Both the position numbers and the translations under genes were made by a program. The notes beneath the pieces are model-generated. The model was not told where the DNA came from. It saw only the letters and a list, made by a program, of their open reading frames with translations, and ran no database searches. A DNA stretch of 64,000 bases from Mobilicoccus massiliensis (GTDB taxonomy: Bacteria; Actinomycetota; Actinomycetes; Actinomycetales; Dermatophilaceae): positions 404,323-468,322 of the forward strand of contig NZ_LN651331.1 in NCBI RefSeq assembly GCF_000826525.2, written 5' to 3'. Numbering within the stretch: the stretch's first letter is position 1; each line of letters begins with the position of its first letter. Positions 43,898 to 54,196 of this stretch are shown piece by piece.

Positions 43898-44221
43898 TCA
43901 GAAGTTGATGGGCGTCGAGGAGTCGACGTAGACGTCGTCGCCCTCGATCTCGACGCGGTAGACGGCGACCGCCGCGGTCGCTGGCGGGGTGATCGGCTCG
44001 CCGCTGTCGACGTCGAAACGCGAACCGTGGAGCCAGCACTCGACGCACCGGCCGGAGACCTCGCCCTCGGAGAGTGCGACGGCGCCGTGGCTGCACTCGT
44101 CCTCGATGGCGTGGATCGTGCCGTCCTCGAGCCGGATCATCGCGACGTTCCTCCCCTCGACCACCGCCGCGTGGGCCTGGCCGGGGGTGAGGTCGTCGAC
44201 TTGGCAGACGAGCTCCCTCAT
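43898..44221 (-). CDS. Rieske-type [2Fe-2S] ferredoxin of the suf operon
   Basis: 107 residues with cluster ligands in DECSHGAVALSEGE (CxH) and CWLHGSRFD (CxxH), the non-heme dioxygenase ferredoxin type. It lies between sufD and sufC, overlapping sufD by 4 nt, a placement common in actinobacterial suf operons. It may donate electrons during cluster assembly; the role is not proven. Confidence 0.93.
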   Translation of the reverse strand: MRELVCQVDDLTPGQAHAAVVEGRNVAMIRLEDGTIHAIEDECSHGAVALSEGEVSGRCVECWLHGSRFDVDSGEPITPPATAAVAVYRVEIEGDDVYVDSSTPINF

Positions 44222-45567
44222 GCGTGGGTCGCCTCGTCCGTCGCCGTCTTCTCGGCGTCGGCGGGTGCCAGGGCGCTGAGCTCGAGCTCGGCCTCGATCA
44301 TCTCCATGAGGTGATCGCTCACCTCGGCGACCCCGATGCGGTCGACGATGTCGGCGAAGAAGCCGCGGACGACCAGACGGCGGGCCTCGTCCTCGGGGAT
44401 GCCGCGCGCCTGCAGGTAGAACAGCTGCAGGTCGTCGAACCTTCCCGTGGCCGAGGCGTGCCCGGCACCGGCGATCTCGCCCGTCTCGATCTCGAGGTTG
44501 GGCACGGAGTCGGCGCGAGCACCGTCGGTGAGCAGCAGGTTGCGGTTGAGCTCGTAGGTCTCGGTGCCCTCGGCGCTCGCGCGGATGAGCACATCGCCGA
44601 TCCACACGGTGTGGGCGTCGTCGCCCTGCAGCGCGTTCTTGTAGAGCACGTCGGAGCTGCAGTGCGGGGGCTCGTGGTCGACGAAGAGACGGTTCTCCAG
44701 GTGCTGACCGGCGTCGGCGAACGCAACCCCGAGACCCTCGAACGACCCGCCGGTCCCCCGGTAGAAGGCGTTGGTCGAGACGCGCACGAGCGCGCCTCCG
44801 AGGCTCACCGACACGTGGCGTACGTGGGCGTCCCGGCCCACGACAACGTCGTGCTGACCGACGTGGATCGCGTCGTCCGCCCACTCCTGCACGGTGACGA
44901 CGGTGACCTGGCTGCCGTCGCCGGCGAGAACGGTGAGCATCTCCGCGTACTCGGCCGAGCCGTAGTGCGAGAGCACGATCGTGGCCTTGGCGAAGTTGCC
45001 GATGCGCACAAGCAGGTGCCCGTGCACACGGTCCGCGAGGTCGCGGCCGGTGAGGCGCAGGACGACCGGCTCGGTGAGCTCGGCCTCGGCCGGGACGTCG
45101 ACGACCGCCACGCCCCCGCTGTTGGCGGCGGCGACCGCGGCGATGCGATCCGCCGGCTTCGGCGGCTGCAGGGCGCGCCATTCCTCGACGCTCATCGTCG
45201 AACTGGTGACGCCCTCGGGCAGCCGCTCGTCCCACTCGAGGCACGTGCCGGTGGCCGCGTCCTCGAACAGGCCCGCGAGCTTCTTGATCGGGGTGAAGCG
45301 CCACCCCTCCTCGCGGCCCGTCGGCATGCCGAAGTCGGCGACGTCGAAGGACGTGCGCCACTCGGCGCGCGACTGCTCGGGCACGGTCGACTCGACCGCG
45401 CCGCGCACCGCGTCACGAGCGGCGTTCTTCAGGCCGTTCGCACGCGCAGGCGCGTCCTTCGTCGTCACCCCCGGCGTGCCCAGGGTCGGCTTGTCGGACT
45501 CGACGGGCATCCCCGTCGAGGTCTCCCCGGTCTCGGGGCGAGGTGTCGAACGATCGACGAGCGGCAT
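44218..45567 (-). CDS. sufD: Fe-S cluster assembly scaffold protein SufD
   Basis: 449 residues; an N-terminal helical part (FDVADFGMPTGREEGWRFTPI) and a beta-helix core with FVDHEPPHCSSDVLYKNAL and a C-terminal helix block containing RGIPEDEARRLVVRGFFADIV. Partner of SufB in the SufBC2D scaffold. Starts inside the sufB stop (TGATG). Confidence 0.95.
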   Translation of the reverse strand: MPLVDRSTPRPETGETSTGMPVESDKPTLGTPGVTTKDAPARANGLKNAARDAVRGAVESTVPEQSRAEWRTSFDVADFGMPTGREEGWRFTPIKKLAGLFEDAATGTCLEWDERLPEGVTSSTMSVEEWRALQPPKPADRIAAVAAANSGGVAVVDVPAEAELTEPVVLRLTGRDLADRVHGHLLVRIGNFAKATIVLSHYGSAEYAEMLTVLAGDGSQVTVVTVQEWADDAIHVGQHDVVVGRDAHVRHVSVSLGGALVRVSTNAFYRGTGGSFEGLGVAFADAGQHLENRLFVDHEPPHCSSDVLYKNALQGDDAHTVWIGDVLIRASAEGTETYELNRNLLLTDGARADSVPNLEIETGEIAGAGHASATGRFDDLQLFYLQARGIPEDEARRLVVRGFFADIVDRIGVAEVSDHLMEMIEAELELSALAPADAEKTATDEATHA

Positions 45568-46985
45568 CAGCCCACGGATCCTTCCATCTGCAGCTCGATG
45601 AGGCGGTTGAGTTCGAGGGCGTACTCCATCGGGAGTTCGCGGGCGATGGGCTCGACGAAGCCGCGCACGATCATCGCCATGGCCTCCTCCTCGCTCATGC
45701 CGCGTGACATGAGGTAGAAGAGCTGGTCATCGCTCACCTTGGACACCGTGGCCTCGTGGCCGAGCTGCACGTCGTCCTCACGGACGTCGACGTACGGGTA
45801 GGTGTCGGAGCGGCTGATCGTGTCGACGAGCAACGCGTCGCACACCACCGAACTCTTGGAGTTGGTCGCGCCCTCGGCGACCTGGACGAGGCCTCGGTAG
45901 GAGGTGCGCCCGCCGCCGCGCGCCACCGACTTGCTCACGATGGAGCTCGAGGTGTTGGGCGCGTTGTGCACCATCTTGGCGCCGGCGTCCTGGTGCTGAC
46001 CCTCACCGGCGAAGGCGATGGACAGCGTCTCGCCGCGGGCGTGCTCGCCCTGCAGGAAGACGGCGGGGTACTTCATCGTCACCTTGGAGCCGATGTTGCC
46101 GTCGACCCATTCCATCGTCGCCCCGGCCTCGCAGACCGCGCGCTTGGTGACGAGGTTGTACACGTTGTTCGACCAGTTCTGGATCGTCGTGTAGCGCACC
46201 CGTGCGCCCTTCTTGACGACGATCTCGACGACGGCCGAGTGCAGCGAGTCCGACTTGTAGATCGGCGCGGTGCAGCCCTCGACGTAGTGCACGTAGCTGC
46301 CCTCGTCGGCGATGATCAGCGTGCGCTCGAACTGGCCCATGTTCTCGGTGTTGATGCGGAAGTAGGCCTGCAGCGGAATGTCGACGTGCACGCCCGGCGG
46401 CACGTAGATGAACGAGCCACCCGACCAGACGGCCGTGTTGAGCGAGGCGAACTTGTTGTCGCCGGGCGGGATGACCGTGCCGAAGTACTCGCGGAACAGG
46501 TCCTCGTGCTCGCGCAGACCGGTGTCGGTGTCGACGAAGATGACGCCCTTCTCCTCCAGGTCCTCGCGGATCTGGTGGTAGACGACCTCCGATTCGTACT
46601 GGGCCGCGACACCGGCGACGAGGCGCTGCTTCTCCGCCTCGGGGATGCCGAGCTTGTCGTAGGTGGCCTTGATGTCCTCGGGCAGCTCGTCCCAGGTGGT
46701 GGCCTGCTTCTCCGTGGACTTCACGAAGTACTTGATGTTCTGGAAGTCGATGCCCGACAGGTCGCTGCCCCAGTGCGGCATCGGCTTCTTGTCGAACAGC
46801 CGCAGGGACTTCAGGCGCAGTTCGCGCATCCATTCCGGCTCGTTCTTGCGGCCCGAGATGTCTGTGACGACGTCGGCGTTCAGGCCTCGACGTGCGGAGG
46901 CACCCGCCACGTCGGTGTCGGCCCAGCCGTACTCGTAGCGTCCCAGATCCTTCAGGCCCGGGTTGAGCTCCTCGATCGTGCTCAT
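45567..46985 (-). CDS. sufB: Fe-S cluster assembly scaffold protein SufB
   Basis: 472 residues, no intein (unlike the SufB of several mycobacteria). Conserved segments: [33 protein letters not shown] (the Cys lies in the scaffold region), [28 protein letters not shown] and C-terminal [22 protein letters not shown]. It binds the nascent cluster. Overlaps the sufR stop by one base. Confidence 0.96.
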   Translation of the reverse strand: MSTIEELNPGLKDLGRYEYGWADTDVAGASARRGLNADVVTDISGRKNEPEWMRELRLKSLRLFDKKPMPHWGSDLSGIDFQNIKYFVKSTEKQATTWDELPEDIKATYDKLGIPEAEKQRLVAGVAAQYESEVVYHQIREDLEEKGVIFVDTDTGLREHEDLFREYFGTVIPPGDNKFASLNTAVWSGGSFIYVPPGVHVDIPLQAYFRINTENMGQFERTLIIADEGSYVHYVEGCTAPIYKSDSLHSAVVEIVVKKGARVRYTTIQNWSNNVYNLVTKRAVCEAGATMEWVDGNIGSKVTMKYPAVFLQGEHARGETLSIAFAGEGQHQDAGAKMVHNAPNTSSSIVSKSVARGGGRTSYRGLVQVAEGATNSKSSVVCDALLVDTISRSDTYPYVDVREDDVQLGHEATVSKVSDDQLFYLMSRGMSEEEAMAMIVRGFVEPIARELPMEYALELNRLIELQMEGSVG

Positions 46986-47875
46986 CACGCGCTCCCTTCG
47001 TCGTGCCGGCCGTTCGTGTCGTTCTCGTCGTGCTCTGTCGAGTCGTGCGGATGGTTCAGGTGGTTCGGGTGGCCCGTCGTGTCGTGGGCGGTGGGGTGCT
47101 GCCCCTCGCTTCCGGCTCGGCGTTGCGGGTGATCGGCCGCCGTGGGGCGTAACCCGAGCACCTCCGGCTGCGCGGCCGTCCCGTTGGGGACGAACGTCGT
47201 GCACACGTGCTCACCCCCCGCGAGGGTGGCGAGCCGCTGGACGTGCACCCCGAGCAGGCGGGCGAAGACCGCGGTCTCCTCCTCGCAGAACTGAGGAAAC
47301 CGGGCTGCGACCTCGTGCATCGGGCAGTGTCCCTGGCAGAGCTGCAGGCCGAGCCCGGACGGACCGACCGGACGCGCCGAGGCAGCATAGCCGTCGGCGG
47401 CGAGGGCCTGTGCAAGCGCCGTCGCTCGGCTCTCGAGGTCGTCTCCGGTCGCGTCGATGATCGCCGCGTACCGGCTCTCCATCGCGGCGAGCAATTCGCG
47501 CGCGAACTCGGCCACGGCATCTTCGCCGAACCGGTCGGCGACGAACTGCAGCGCCTCGGTGGCCACGTCGCCGTAACCGGTGGCAAGGCTGCGGTGTCCC
47601 TCGGGCGTGACGACGTAGGCACGAGCCGGCCGGCCACGCCCGCGGCGCGCCGGTGCCGTCTCGGACGGGGCGATGAGGCCTTCCTCGTCGAGCCGCTCGA
47701 GGTGACGCCGGACGCCGGCCGAGGTCATGCCGAACTCCTCGGCGAGGCGCGTGGCCGTCACCGGGCCGAGTTCGGAGACCCGTCGCAACACCAGGTCCCG
47801 GGTGCGGGCATCACCGTCCGCACCGGCGGAGACACTGCTCCGCGGTGCTGTCGACGTAGGACTCCCGATAAACAC
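46985..47875 (-). CDS. sufR: SufR-type Fe-S-sensing transcriptional regulator
   Basis: About 296 residues. The N-terminal winged helix ([35 protein letters not shown]) is followed by a C-terminal domain with a Cys cluster CQGHCPMHE...FPQFCEEE that in SufR proteins ligates a [4Fe-4S] cluster. First gene of the suf operon, expected to repress it when the cluster is intact. The tail is His/Asp/Asn-rich. GTG 47875 is chosen because TAAGGT ends 7 nt upstream; other starts are possible. Confidence 0.88.
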   Translation of the reverse strand: MFIGSPTSTAPRSSVSAGADGDARTRDLVLRRVSELGPVTATRLAEEFGMTSAGVRRHLERLDEEGLIAPSETAPARRGRGRPARAYVVTPEGHRSLATGYGDVATEALQFVADRFGEDAVAEFARELLAAMESRYAAIIDATGDDLESRATALAQALAADGYAASARPVGPSGLGLQLCQGHCPMHEVAARFPQFCEEETAVFARLLGVHVQRLATLAGGEHVCTTFVPNGTAAQPEVLGLRPTAADHPQRRAGSEGQHPTAHDTTGHPNHLNHPHDSTEHDENDTNGRHDEGSA

Positions 47876-47882
47876 AACACCA

Positions 47883-47888
47883 ACCTTA
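47883..47888 (-). promoter_or_regulatory. -10 hexamer TAAGGT, leaderless suf operon promoter
   Basis: TAAGGT ends 7 nt upstream of the GTG at 47875. The surrounding TTAGGTAAGG on the minus strand resembles one arm of an IdeR/DtxR iron box. Confidence 0.42.
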
Positions 47889-47980
47889 CCTAATTCACCG
47901 GGCCGCGTCTGCCCGGGGGTCGGACGCCCGCCCGGGAGCCACCCTGTGGCCGGGTTCCCGGCGCCACCGGCCCCGCGACC

Positions 47981-47986
47981 TAGACT
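47981..47986 (+). promoter_or_regulatory. -10 hexamer TAGACT, leaderless ABC-2 transporter promoter
   Basis: TAGACT ends 7 nt upstream of the ATG at 47994. Confidence 0.5.
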
Positions 47987-47993
47987 GCGGCCC

Positions 47994-48802
47994 ATGTCCA
48001 GCGTCCCTCCTCCGCGCCCCGCAGGGCGCACTGCCGAGCGCCCCCTCCAGCACCCGGCCGTCGTCGTCGACGCCCTGTGCAAGCGCTTCGGAGCGATCGA
48101 GGCCGTGCGCGACATGACCTGGCAGGCCGAGGCCGGGCGCATCACGGCGGTGCTCGGCCCCAACGGCGCGGGCAAGACCACCACGGTCGCCTGCCTCGAG
48201 GGGCTGCTCGAGGCGGACGGCGGCGCCGTGCGGGTGCTCGGCGTCGACCCGTGGCGGGCGGGCCCGCAGCACCGCGCCCGAGTCGGGGTGATGCTGCAGG
48301 ACGGCGGACTGCCCAACACGAGCACCCCGGCACGCCTGATCCCCCACCTCGCCCACTTCTACGCGCGGCCGTGGCCGGTGGACGATCTCATGAGCCGCCT
48401 CGGCATCGGTGCGTTCGCCCGGACGAGCGTGCGGCGCCTCTCCGGCGGGCAGCGTCAGCGCGTCGCCCTCGCGGCCGCACTCGTCGGACGCCCGGAGGTC
48501 GTGTTCCTCGACGAGCCGTCGGCCGGTCTGGACCCGCACGCACGCCTCGACGTCTGGGACCTCGTTCGCGAGGTCGCGGTCGCCGGAGCGTGCGTCGTCC
48601 TCACCACGCACTCCTTCGAGGAGGCCGAACGTCTCGCCGACGACGTCGTCGTCGTCGCCGAAGGACGAACCGTGGTCACCGGCACGGTCGCCGAGGTCGC
48701 CGGCGACGGGGGCCTGGAGGAGACGTATTTCGCGCTCACGCGTCCAGGCCGCCTCCACGGCCGTCCCGACGTTCACCCACGGACGCACGAGAGCACCGAT
48801 GA
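47994..48802 (+). CDS. ABC-2 transporter ATP-binding protein, apparent frameshift near 3' end
   Basis: Walker A GPNGAGKTTT, signature LSGGQRQRVALAAAL, Walker B VVFLDEPSAGLDPHA and switch LTTHSFEEAERLAD mark a complete ATPase ending around EETYFALTRPGR. The expected stop is missing: this frame stays open to 49709, through the whole permease gene, as Arg/Pro-rich nonsense. A stop at 48800-48802 overlapping the permease ATG (ATGA) exists one frame away, so I place the end there and suspect a single-base indel between about 48740 and 48800. Whether it is a sequencing error or real is open. Confidence 0.75.
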
Positions 48803-49575
48803 CGACGACCACCCCCGCGGCCTCCGGCGGCCCCGCCGCGGCGCCCGCCTCGGCGCGCGTGCTCGCCCAGGCGCGCTTCGAGACCGGCACGCTGCTGCGC
48901 AACGGCGAACAGTTGCTCGTCGCGATCGTGCTCCCCGCCCTCGCGCTCCTGGCGCTGATCAGCGCCCCCGTCCCCGGCTTCGACGGACCCCACCGGCTCG
49001 ACCTCGCGATGGCCGGCGTCCTCGGCCTCGCCGTGATCTCCACCGCCTTCACGGGCCAGGCGATCTCGACCGGATTCGACCGCCGCTACGGAGTTCTGCG
49101 CCTGCTGGGCACGACCCCGCTCGGCCGCGGCGGCCTGCTCGTCGCGAAGGCGCTCGCCGTCCTCGTCGTCCTCGTCGTGCAGTCCCTCGCGCTCGGTGTG
49201 CTCGGTTTCGCGCTCGGCTGGCGACCGGACCCCACGCACCTCGTCATCGCGCTGCCGGTCCTCGGGCTGGGTGCCTGGGCCTTCGTCGCGCTGGCGCTGC
49301 TCCTGGCCGGCACACTCCGCGCCGAGGCCGTCCTCGCGCTCGCCAACCTCGTCTGGGTGTTGCTGCTCGGCATCGGTGGGGTCGTCATCCCCCCGCGGGA
49401 ACTGCCGGGCGGGCTCCAGGGGTTCGCACCGTATCTGCCCTCCGGAGCCCTCGGCGACGGCGTCCGCGCCGCCGTGCTCGACGGCACCATCCCCCTCGGG
49501 CCGGTCGTCGTCCTCGTCGTCTGGGTCCTCGTCGCGACCGCTCTCGCGGCCCGGTTCTTCCGCTGGAGCGACTGA
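48799..49575 (+). CDS. ABC-2 type transporter permease
   Basis: 258 residues with six membrane segments (LLVAIVLPALALLALISA, MAGVLGLAVISTAFTG, LAVLVVLVVQSLALGVLGF, WAFVALALLLAGTL, LANLVWVLLLGIGGVVIP, GPVVVLVVWVLVATALAARFF). RRYGVLRLLGTTPLGR is the coupling-helix-like block of ABC-2 permeases. It works with the upstream ATPase; location beside ctaA is common in actinobacteria and hints at a respiratory or heme-linked role, unproven. Confidence 0.9.
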   Translation: MTTTTPAASGGPAAAPASARVLAQARFETGTLLRNGEQLLVAIVLPALALLALISAPVPGFDGPHRLDLAMAGVLGLAVISTAFTGQAISTGFDRRYGVLRLLGTTPLGRGGLLVAKALAVLVVLVVQSLALGVLGFALGWRPDPTHLVIALPVLGLGAWAFVALALLLAGTLRAEAVLALANLVWVLLLGIGGVVIPPRELPGGLQGFAPYLPSGALGDGVRAAVLDGTIPLGPVVVLVVWVLVATALAARFFRWSD

Positions 49576-49706
49576 GACGGGGCTCGGCGTGGCACCGCGG
49601 ACACGCTCTCGGCGCTCGCGCACTCGACGAGCAGGTCGAGCGCGGGGCGACGCGTGACCGAGGTCCCACGCGCACGCCGAGTGTCCGATCTGCGAGGTGC
49701 GCGGAA

Positions 49707-49712
49707 TAGAGT
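49707..49712 (+). promoter_or_regulatory. -10 hexamer TAGAGT, leaderless ctaA promoter
   Basis: TAGAGT ends 6 nt upstream of the GTG at 49719. Confidence 0.5.
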
Positions 49713-49718
49713 CGGGGC

Positions 49719-50729
49719 GTGAGTACCTCAGCACCCGGCGTCGACCTGCACCCCCATCACCCCGCCCCGATCCCCCGTTACGTTCGAGGGCTGTTCATCG
49801 CGAACGTCGTGTGTCAGGCGGGCATCATCGTCACGGGTGGCCTCGTCCGGCTCACCGGATCCGGCCTCGGCTGCCCGACCTGGCCGCAGTGCACGCCCGG
49901 CTCGTACACGCCGACCGTGCACCAGGAGCAGGGCTTCCACAAGTTCATCGAGTTCGGCAACCGCACACTCACGTTCGTGCTGCTGGTGGTCGCGCTGGCC
50001 GTCGTCTGGGCCGTCTGGAAGAAGCTCCCCCACCGCCCCTCGCTGCGCACCCCTGCCGTGCTCGTCGTCCTCGGAGTCGTCGTCCAGGCCGTGTTGGGGG
50101 GGATCACGGTGCTCACCGGCCTCAGCCCGATCACGGTGGCGGCGCACTTCCTCATCTCCGCGGCGCTCGTGGCGGTCGCCACCTACCTGTGGCTCCGGCT
50201 CGACGAGACGGAGGACGCCCCACAGCTGCTCGTCCCCCCGATCGTGCGGACGCTGGGCCACGTCACGGCAGCAGTCGGTGTCGTCGTGCTCACGCTGGGC
50301 ACCATCGTCACCGGTTCGGGCCCGCACTCCGGCGACGCGAACACCCCCGCCCGGTTCGGGTTCGACCCCGCCGCGATGTCGTGGCTGCACGCCGACGCGG
50401 TCATCCTCTTCATCGGCCTCGTGGTCGCGATCTGGCTGGCCTGCCACCTCTCCGCGGTCGGCCGGCCCACCGAGCGTGCCGCGAAGGCGTGGCGCGATCT
50501 GCTCATTCTCTGCGTCGTCCAGGGTCTCGTGGGCTACGCGCAGTACGCCCTGGCCCTCCCCGAGGGCCTCGTCCTGCTCCACATGAGCCTCGCGGCGGTC
50601 ATGGTCGTCCTCCTCGTCCGGGCCCTCATGGCGATGCGCGCCCGAGGGGTCCTCGAGGAGCACGCGCCCGTCGTGGACGGCGATGCCGACCTGCGCGGGA
50701 CGCACGAGACCGTGGAGCGCCGAGACTGA
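49719..50729 (+). CDS. ctaA: Heme A synthase (COX15/CtaA family)
   Basis: 336 residues, eight membrane segments in two four-helix halves. First half: GLFIANVVCQAGIIVTGGLVRLTGSGLGCPTWPQC with the paired Cys, and FHKFIEFGNRTLT supplying a heme His. Second half: GTIVTGSGPHSGDA and LHADAVILFIG, LHMSLAAVMV supplying further His ligands. It converts heme O to heme A for cytochrome aa3 oxidase. GTG start. ctaB is convergent across a terminator. Confidence 0.94.
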   Translation: MSTSAPGVDLHPHHPAPIPRYVRGLFIANVVCQAGIIVTGGLVRLTGSGLGCPTWPQCTPGSYTPTVHQEQGFHKFIEFGNRTLTFVLLVVALAVVWAVWKKLPHRPSLRTPAVLVVLGVVVQAVLGGITVLTGLSPITVAAHFLISAALVAVATYLWLRLDETEDAPQLLVPPIVRTLGHVTAAVGVVVLTLGTIVTGSGPHSGDANTPARFGFDPAAMSWLHADAVILFIGLVVAIWLACHLSAVGRPTERAAKAWRDLLILCVVQGLVGYAQYALALPEGLVLLHMSLAAVMVVLLVRALMAMRARGVLEEHAPVVDGDADLRGTHETVERRD

Positions 50730-50766
50730 ACCATCCCTCCCCGGTACGACGGAAGCGGTACGACGG

Positions 50767-50799
50767 AAGGCCCGGCCATCGAGGATGGCCGGGCCTTCT
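50767..50799. terminator. Bidirectional terminator between ctaA and ctaB
   Basis: Perfect 15-bp stem (50767-50781 with 50785-50799), 3-nt loop, between convergent genes; CTT follows the stem on the plus strand. Confidence 0.85.
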
Positions 50800-50818
50800 G
50801 CTGTCGAGGAACCAGAAC

Positions 50819-51793
50819 TCAGAAGCTCACGGGAAGCGCGAGGTGGAACAGCGGGTCGAGGGCGACGCCGACGAACACGAGCGTGAGGTAGCTGATCGAG
50901 TAGTGGAACAGCCGCATCGGGCGCAGCGCGGCCAGGGTGGTGTTGGCCGGGTCCTTGGCGCGGGAGAGCAGCCGGTGCGACTCGAGGACGAACACGGCGC
51001 CGGAGACGAGGGCGATGACGGTGTAGATCCAGCCCATGTTCGCGACCGGCACGAGCGCGAGCGACGCCGCGACCGTGGCCCAGGCGTACGCGACGATCTG
51101 CCGGGCGACCTTGGTGTCCTCGGCGAGCACCGGCAGCATGGGGATGCCGGCGGCGGCGTAGTCGTCCTTGAACCGCATCGACAGCGGCCAGTAGTGCGGC
51201 GGGGTCCAGAAGAAGACGACGAGGAAGAGCACGACGGGGGCCCAGTCGAGCCGGTTCGTCACGGCCGCCCAGCCGATGAGCACCGGCATACAGCCCGCGG
51301 CTCCGCCCCAGACGATGTTCTGGGTCGTGCGCCGCTTGAGCACCATGGTGTAGAAGACGACGTAGAGCAGGATCGCGCCGAACGAGAGTGCCGCGGACAA
51401 CGCGTTGACGAGCAGCCCGAGGACGAGCACCGAGGCGACGCCGAGCACGATCGCGAACACGAGCGCGTGCCGCACGGGGATGAGTCCGGTCGCGAGCGGA
51501 CGCCCCTCCGTGCGTCGCATGAGGCGGTCGACGTCACGGTCGAGGATGCAGTTGAAGACGTTCGCGCACGCCGCGGAGAGCGTGCCGCCGACGAGGGTCG
51601 CGACGACGAGGCCGGCCGGCGGGACTCCGCCCTGGGCGAGGAACATCACCGGAAACGTCGTGATGAGCAGGAGCTCGATGATGCGCGGCTTGATGAGCGA
51701 CACGTAGTCGCGGATACCGGCGCGGCGGGTGGAGTGGGATCCGCCCGCCTGGGCTCGATCGACTGATTCCCGGCGAGGCTGGAGAGTGGTCAC
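50819..51793 (-). CDS. ctaB: Protoheme IX farnesyltransferase (heme O synthase)
   Basis: 324 residues, UbiA-type prenyltransferase with about nine membrane helices. The aspartate-rich sites NVFNCILDRDVDRLMRRT (NxxxDxxxD) and YWPLSMRFKDDYAAAGIPML are intact. It farnesylates heme B to heme O, feeding CtaA. GTG start at 51793; no strong ribosome-binding site is seen. Divergent from tkt. Confidence 0.95.
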   Translation of the reverse strand: MTTLQPRRESVDRAQAGGSHSTRRAGIRDYVSLIKPRIIELLLITTFPVMFLAQGGVPPAGLVVATLVGGTLSAACANVFNCILDRDVDRLMRRTEGRPLATGLIPVRHALVFAIVLGVASVLVLGLLVNALSAALSFGAILLYVVFYTMVLKRRTTQNIVWGGAAGCMPVLIGWAAVTNRLDWAPVVLFLVVFFWTPPHYWPLSMRFKDDYAAAGIPMLPVLAEDTKVARQIVAYAWATVAASLALVPVANMGWIYTVIALVSGAVFVLESHRLLSRAKDPANTTLAALRPMRLFHYSISYLTLVFVGVALDPLFHLALPVSF

Positions 51794-51921
51794 TGTGTTG
51801 TCGTCGATCCTTCGCACGTGGGGGCCCGCAGGTGCGGCGGGCGGTCTCTCGGGCCCAGTGTAGGCGCCGCCGTCGCCGCGAGGGCGGGCGCGGCCCCGGT
51901 GGCGTTGTCGGTGGCTCTCGA

Positions 51922-51927
51922 TAGGCT
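51922..51927 (+). promoter_or_regulatory. Candidate -10 of the tkt operon
   Basis: TAGGCT lies about 90 nt upstream of the tkt ATG, giving a predicted leader of roughly 80 nt. No good -35 was found. Confidence 0.35.
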
Positions 51928-52015
51928 GCAAGGGATACGACGACTGCGGTGTCCCGTTCGCGCCCGCGAGCGCGAGTCCGACGCCGCCGTCACCGCCTCG
52001 TGCGAAGGAGAGCTC

Positions 52016-54196
52016 ATGACCGACACCACCGCCCGCCGCGATCCGTCCCTGGCCGATCCTCGGTGCAGCGAGGTCGGGTGGAACGATCTCGACCGTCGCG
52101 CGGTCGACACCGTGCGGGTCCTCGCCGCCGACGCGGTGCAGAAGGCCGGCAACGGCCATCCCGGTACCGCCATGAGCCTCGCTCCCCTGGCCTACCTGTT
52201 GTTCCAGAAGGTCATGAACATCGACCCGAACGACCCCGACTGGCTGGGCCGCGACCGTTTCGTGTTGTCCTGCGGCCACAGCAGCCTCACGCAGTACATC
52301 CAGCTCTACCTGTCGGGCTACGGCATGGAGATGAAGGACCTGCAGGCGCTGCGCACGTTCGGCTCGGCCACCCCGGGTCACCCTGAGGTCCACCACACCC
52401 GCGGTGTCGAGATCACGACGGGGCCGCTGGGCTCCGGGTTCGCCACGGGCGTGGGCATGGCGATGGCCCAGCGCCGTCAGCGGGGCATGTTCGACCCCGA
52501 CGCGCCCACCGGTGAGAGCCCGTTCGACCACCACGTCTACATCATCGCCTCCGACGGCGACCTCATGGAGGGTGTCTCTGCCGAGGCCTCCTCGCTCGCG
52601 GGTCACCAGCAGCTCGACAACCTCACGGTCATCTACGACCAGAACTTCATCTCGATCGAGGACGACACCGACATCGCGTTCAGCGAGGACGTCGCCAAGC
52701 GCTACGAGGCCTACGGCTGGAACGTCAAGATCGTCGACTGGCGCGAGGGTGAGCAGTACGTCGAGGACGTCGACGCCCTCTACGCCGCGTTGCAGTCCGG
52801 TGAGCAGGAGAAGGGTCGACCCACCCTCGTGGTGCTGCGCACGATCATCGCCTGGCCCGCGCCGGAGTTGCAGGACACGGGCAAGGCCCACGGCGCCGCG
52901 CTCGGCGAGGACGAGGTCAAGGCCACCAAGAAGCTCCTGGGCTTCGACCCCGAGGTCGACTTCCCCGAGGAGCCCGAGGTCCTCGCGCACGCGCGCAAGG
53001 TCGCCGAGCGGGGCGCCGAGAGGCACCAGGAGTGGGACGCCCGCTTCGAGGCGTGGCGTCAGGCCAACCCGGAGCTCGCCGAGACCCTCGATCGCATCCG
53101 CGCGCACGAACTGCCCGCCGGCCTCGACGAGGCGCTGCCGGTGTTCCCCGCGGACGAGAAGGGCATCGCCACGCGAAAGGCCTCCGGTGAGGTCATCAAC
53201 GCGATCAAGGGCGTCGTGCCCGAGCTGTGGGGCGGCTCGGCCGACCTCGCCGAGTCCAACAACACGGCGATGAAGGGCGAGCTCAGCTTCGTGCCCGAGA
53301 GCCGTGCCACCGACATGTGGCCGGGCGGGCCCTACGGTCGCAACCTCCACTTCGGTGTGCGCGAGAACGCGATGGGCATGGCGCTCAACGGCATGGCGCT
53401 CGAGGGCCTCACCCGCCCGTACGGCGGCACGTTCCTCATCTTCTCCGACTACATGCGTCCGGCGGTGCGACTGGCCGCACTGCAGGAGCTCGGGGTCACG
53501 TTCGTGTGGACCCATGACTCCATCGGTCTCGGCGAGGACGGCCCCACCCACCAGCCCATCGAGCAGCTCTCGTCGCTGCGGGCGATCCCCGGCCTCGACG
53601 TCGTGCGTCCGGCCGACGCCAACGAGACCTCCCAGGCGTGGAAGCAGATCCTCGCCCGCTACGACCGCCCGGCAGGGCTGGCACTCACCCGTCAGAACGT
53701 GCCCACGATCGACCGGGAGAAGTACGCCTCGGCCGACGGCGTGCTCAAGGGTGGCTACGTGCTCGCCGACACCGACGGCGATCCCGACGTCCTCCTGATC
53801 GCGACGGGCTCCGAGGTCTCCCTGGCGCTCGAGGCGCGGGAGGAGCTCAACGCCATCGACGTCGCCGCGCGGGTGGTCTCGATGCCTTGTGTCGAGTGGT
53901 TCCTCGACCAGCCCCAGGAGTACCGCGACGAGGTGCTTCCGCCCTCGATCCGGGCGCGGGTCGCCGTCGAGGCCGGTCACCCCATGAGCTGGTACCGGTT
54001 CGTCGGCGACGCCGGCCGGGTCGTCGGCATCGACCACTTCGGCGCCTCGGCCCCCGGAGAGGTGCTCTTCGAGAAGTTCGGCATCACGCCCACCGCGGTC
54101 GTCGACGCCGCCAAGGACTCGATCGAGGCCGCTCGCCGGGGTGCGCAGGTCACCAGCGAAGAGCGCCTCGTCACCGACGAAGGGAGCGAGAAATGA
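52016..54196 (+). CDS. tkt: Transketolase
   Basis: 726 residues. Thiamine-diphosphate site [25 protein letters not shown] (GDG...N motif), [14 protein letters not shown] with its substrate His, and the pyrimidine-domain Glu in FGVRENAMG are present. It transfers two-carbon units in the pentose-phosphate pathway. AAGGAG lies 6 nt before the ATG; the stop overlaps the tal start (ATGA). A 1072-codon antisense frame runs through it but is not a gene. Confidence 0.97.
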   Translation: MTDTTARRDPSLADPRCSEVGWNDLDRRAVDTVRVLAADAVQKAGNGHPGTAMSLAPLAYLLFQKVMNIDPNDPDWLGRDRFVLSCGHSSLTQYIQLYLSGYGMEMKDLQALRTFGSATPGHPEVHHTRGVEITTGPLGSGFATGVGMAMAQRRQRGMFDPDAPTGESPFDHHVYIIASDGDLMEGVSAEASSLAGHQQLDNLTVIYDQNFISIEDDTDIAFSEDVAKRYEAYGWNVKIVDWREGEQYVEDVDALYAALQSGEQEKGRPTLVVLRTIIAWPAPELQDTGKAHGAALGEDEVKATKKLLGFDPEVDFPEEPEVLAHARKVAERGAERHQEWDARFEAWRQANPELAETLDRIRAHELPAGLDEALPVFPADEKGIATRKASGEVINAIKGVVPELWGGSADLAESNNTAMKGELSFVPESRATDMWPGGPYGRNLHFGVRENAMGMALNGMALEGLTRPYGGTFLIFSDYMRPAVRLAALQELGVTFVWTHDSIGLGEDGPTHQPIEQLSSLRAIPGLDVVRPADANETSQAWKQILARYDRPAGLALTRQNVPTIDREKYASADGVLKGGYVLADTDGDPDVLLIATGSEVSLALEAREELNAIDVAARVVSMPCVEWFLDQPQEYRDEVLPPSIRARVAVEAGHPMSWYRFVGDAGRVVGIDHFGASAPGEVLFEKFGITPTAVVDAAKDSIEAARRGAQVTSEERLVTDEGSEK

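Noticed and set aside
48803..49709. Real C-terminal extension of the ABC ATPase
   Set aside because: The extension is Arg/Pro-rich and antiphase to a well-supported permease gene; a lost base is simpler. Kept only as a finding.
50819..54037. 1072-codon minus-strand open frame across tkt into ctaB
   Set aside because: Only the last 325 codons are ctaB. The rest is antisense to transketolase and open because of high GC; its composition is low-complexity Val/Arg/Gly/Glu with no domain.
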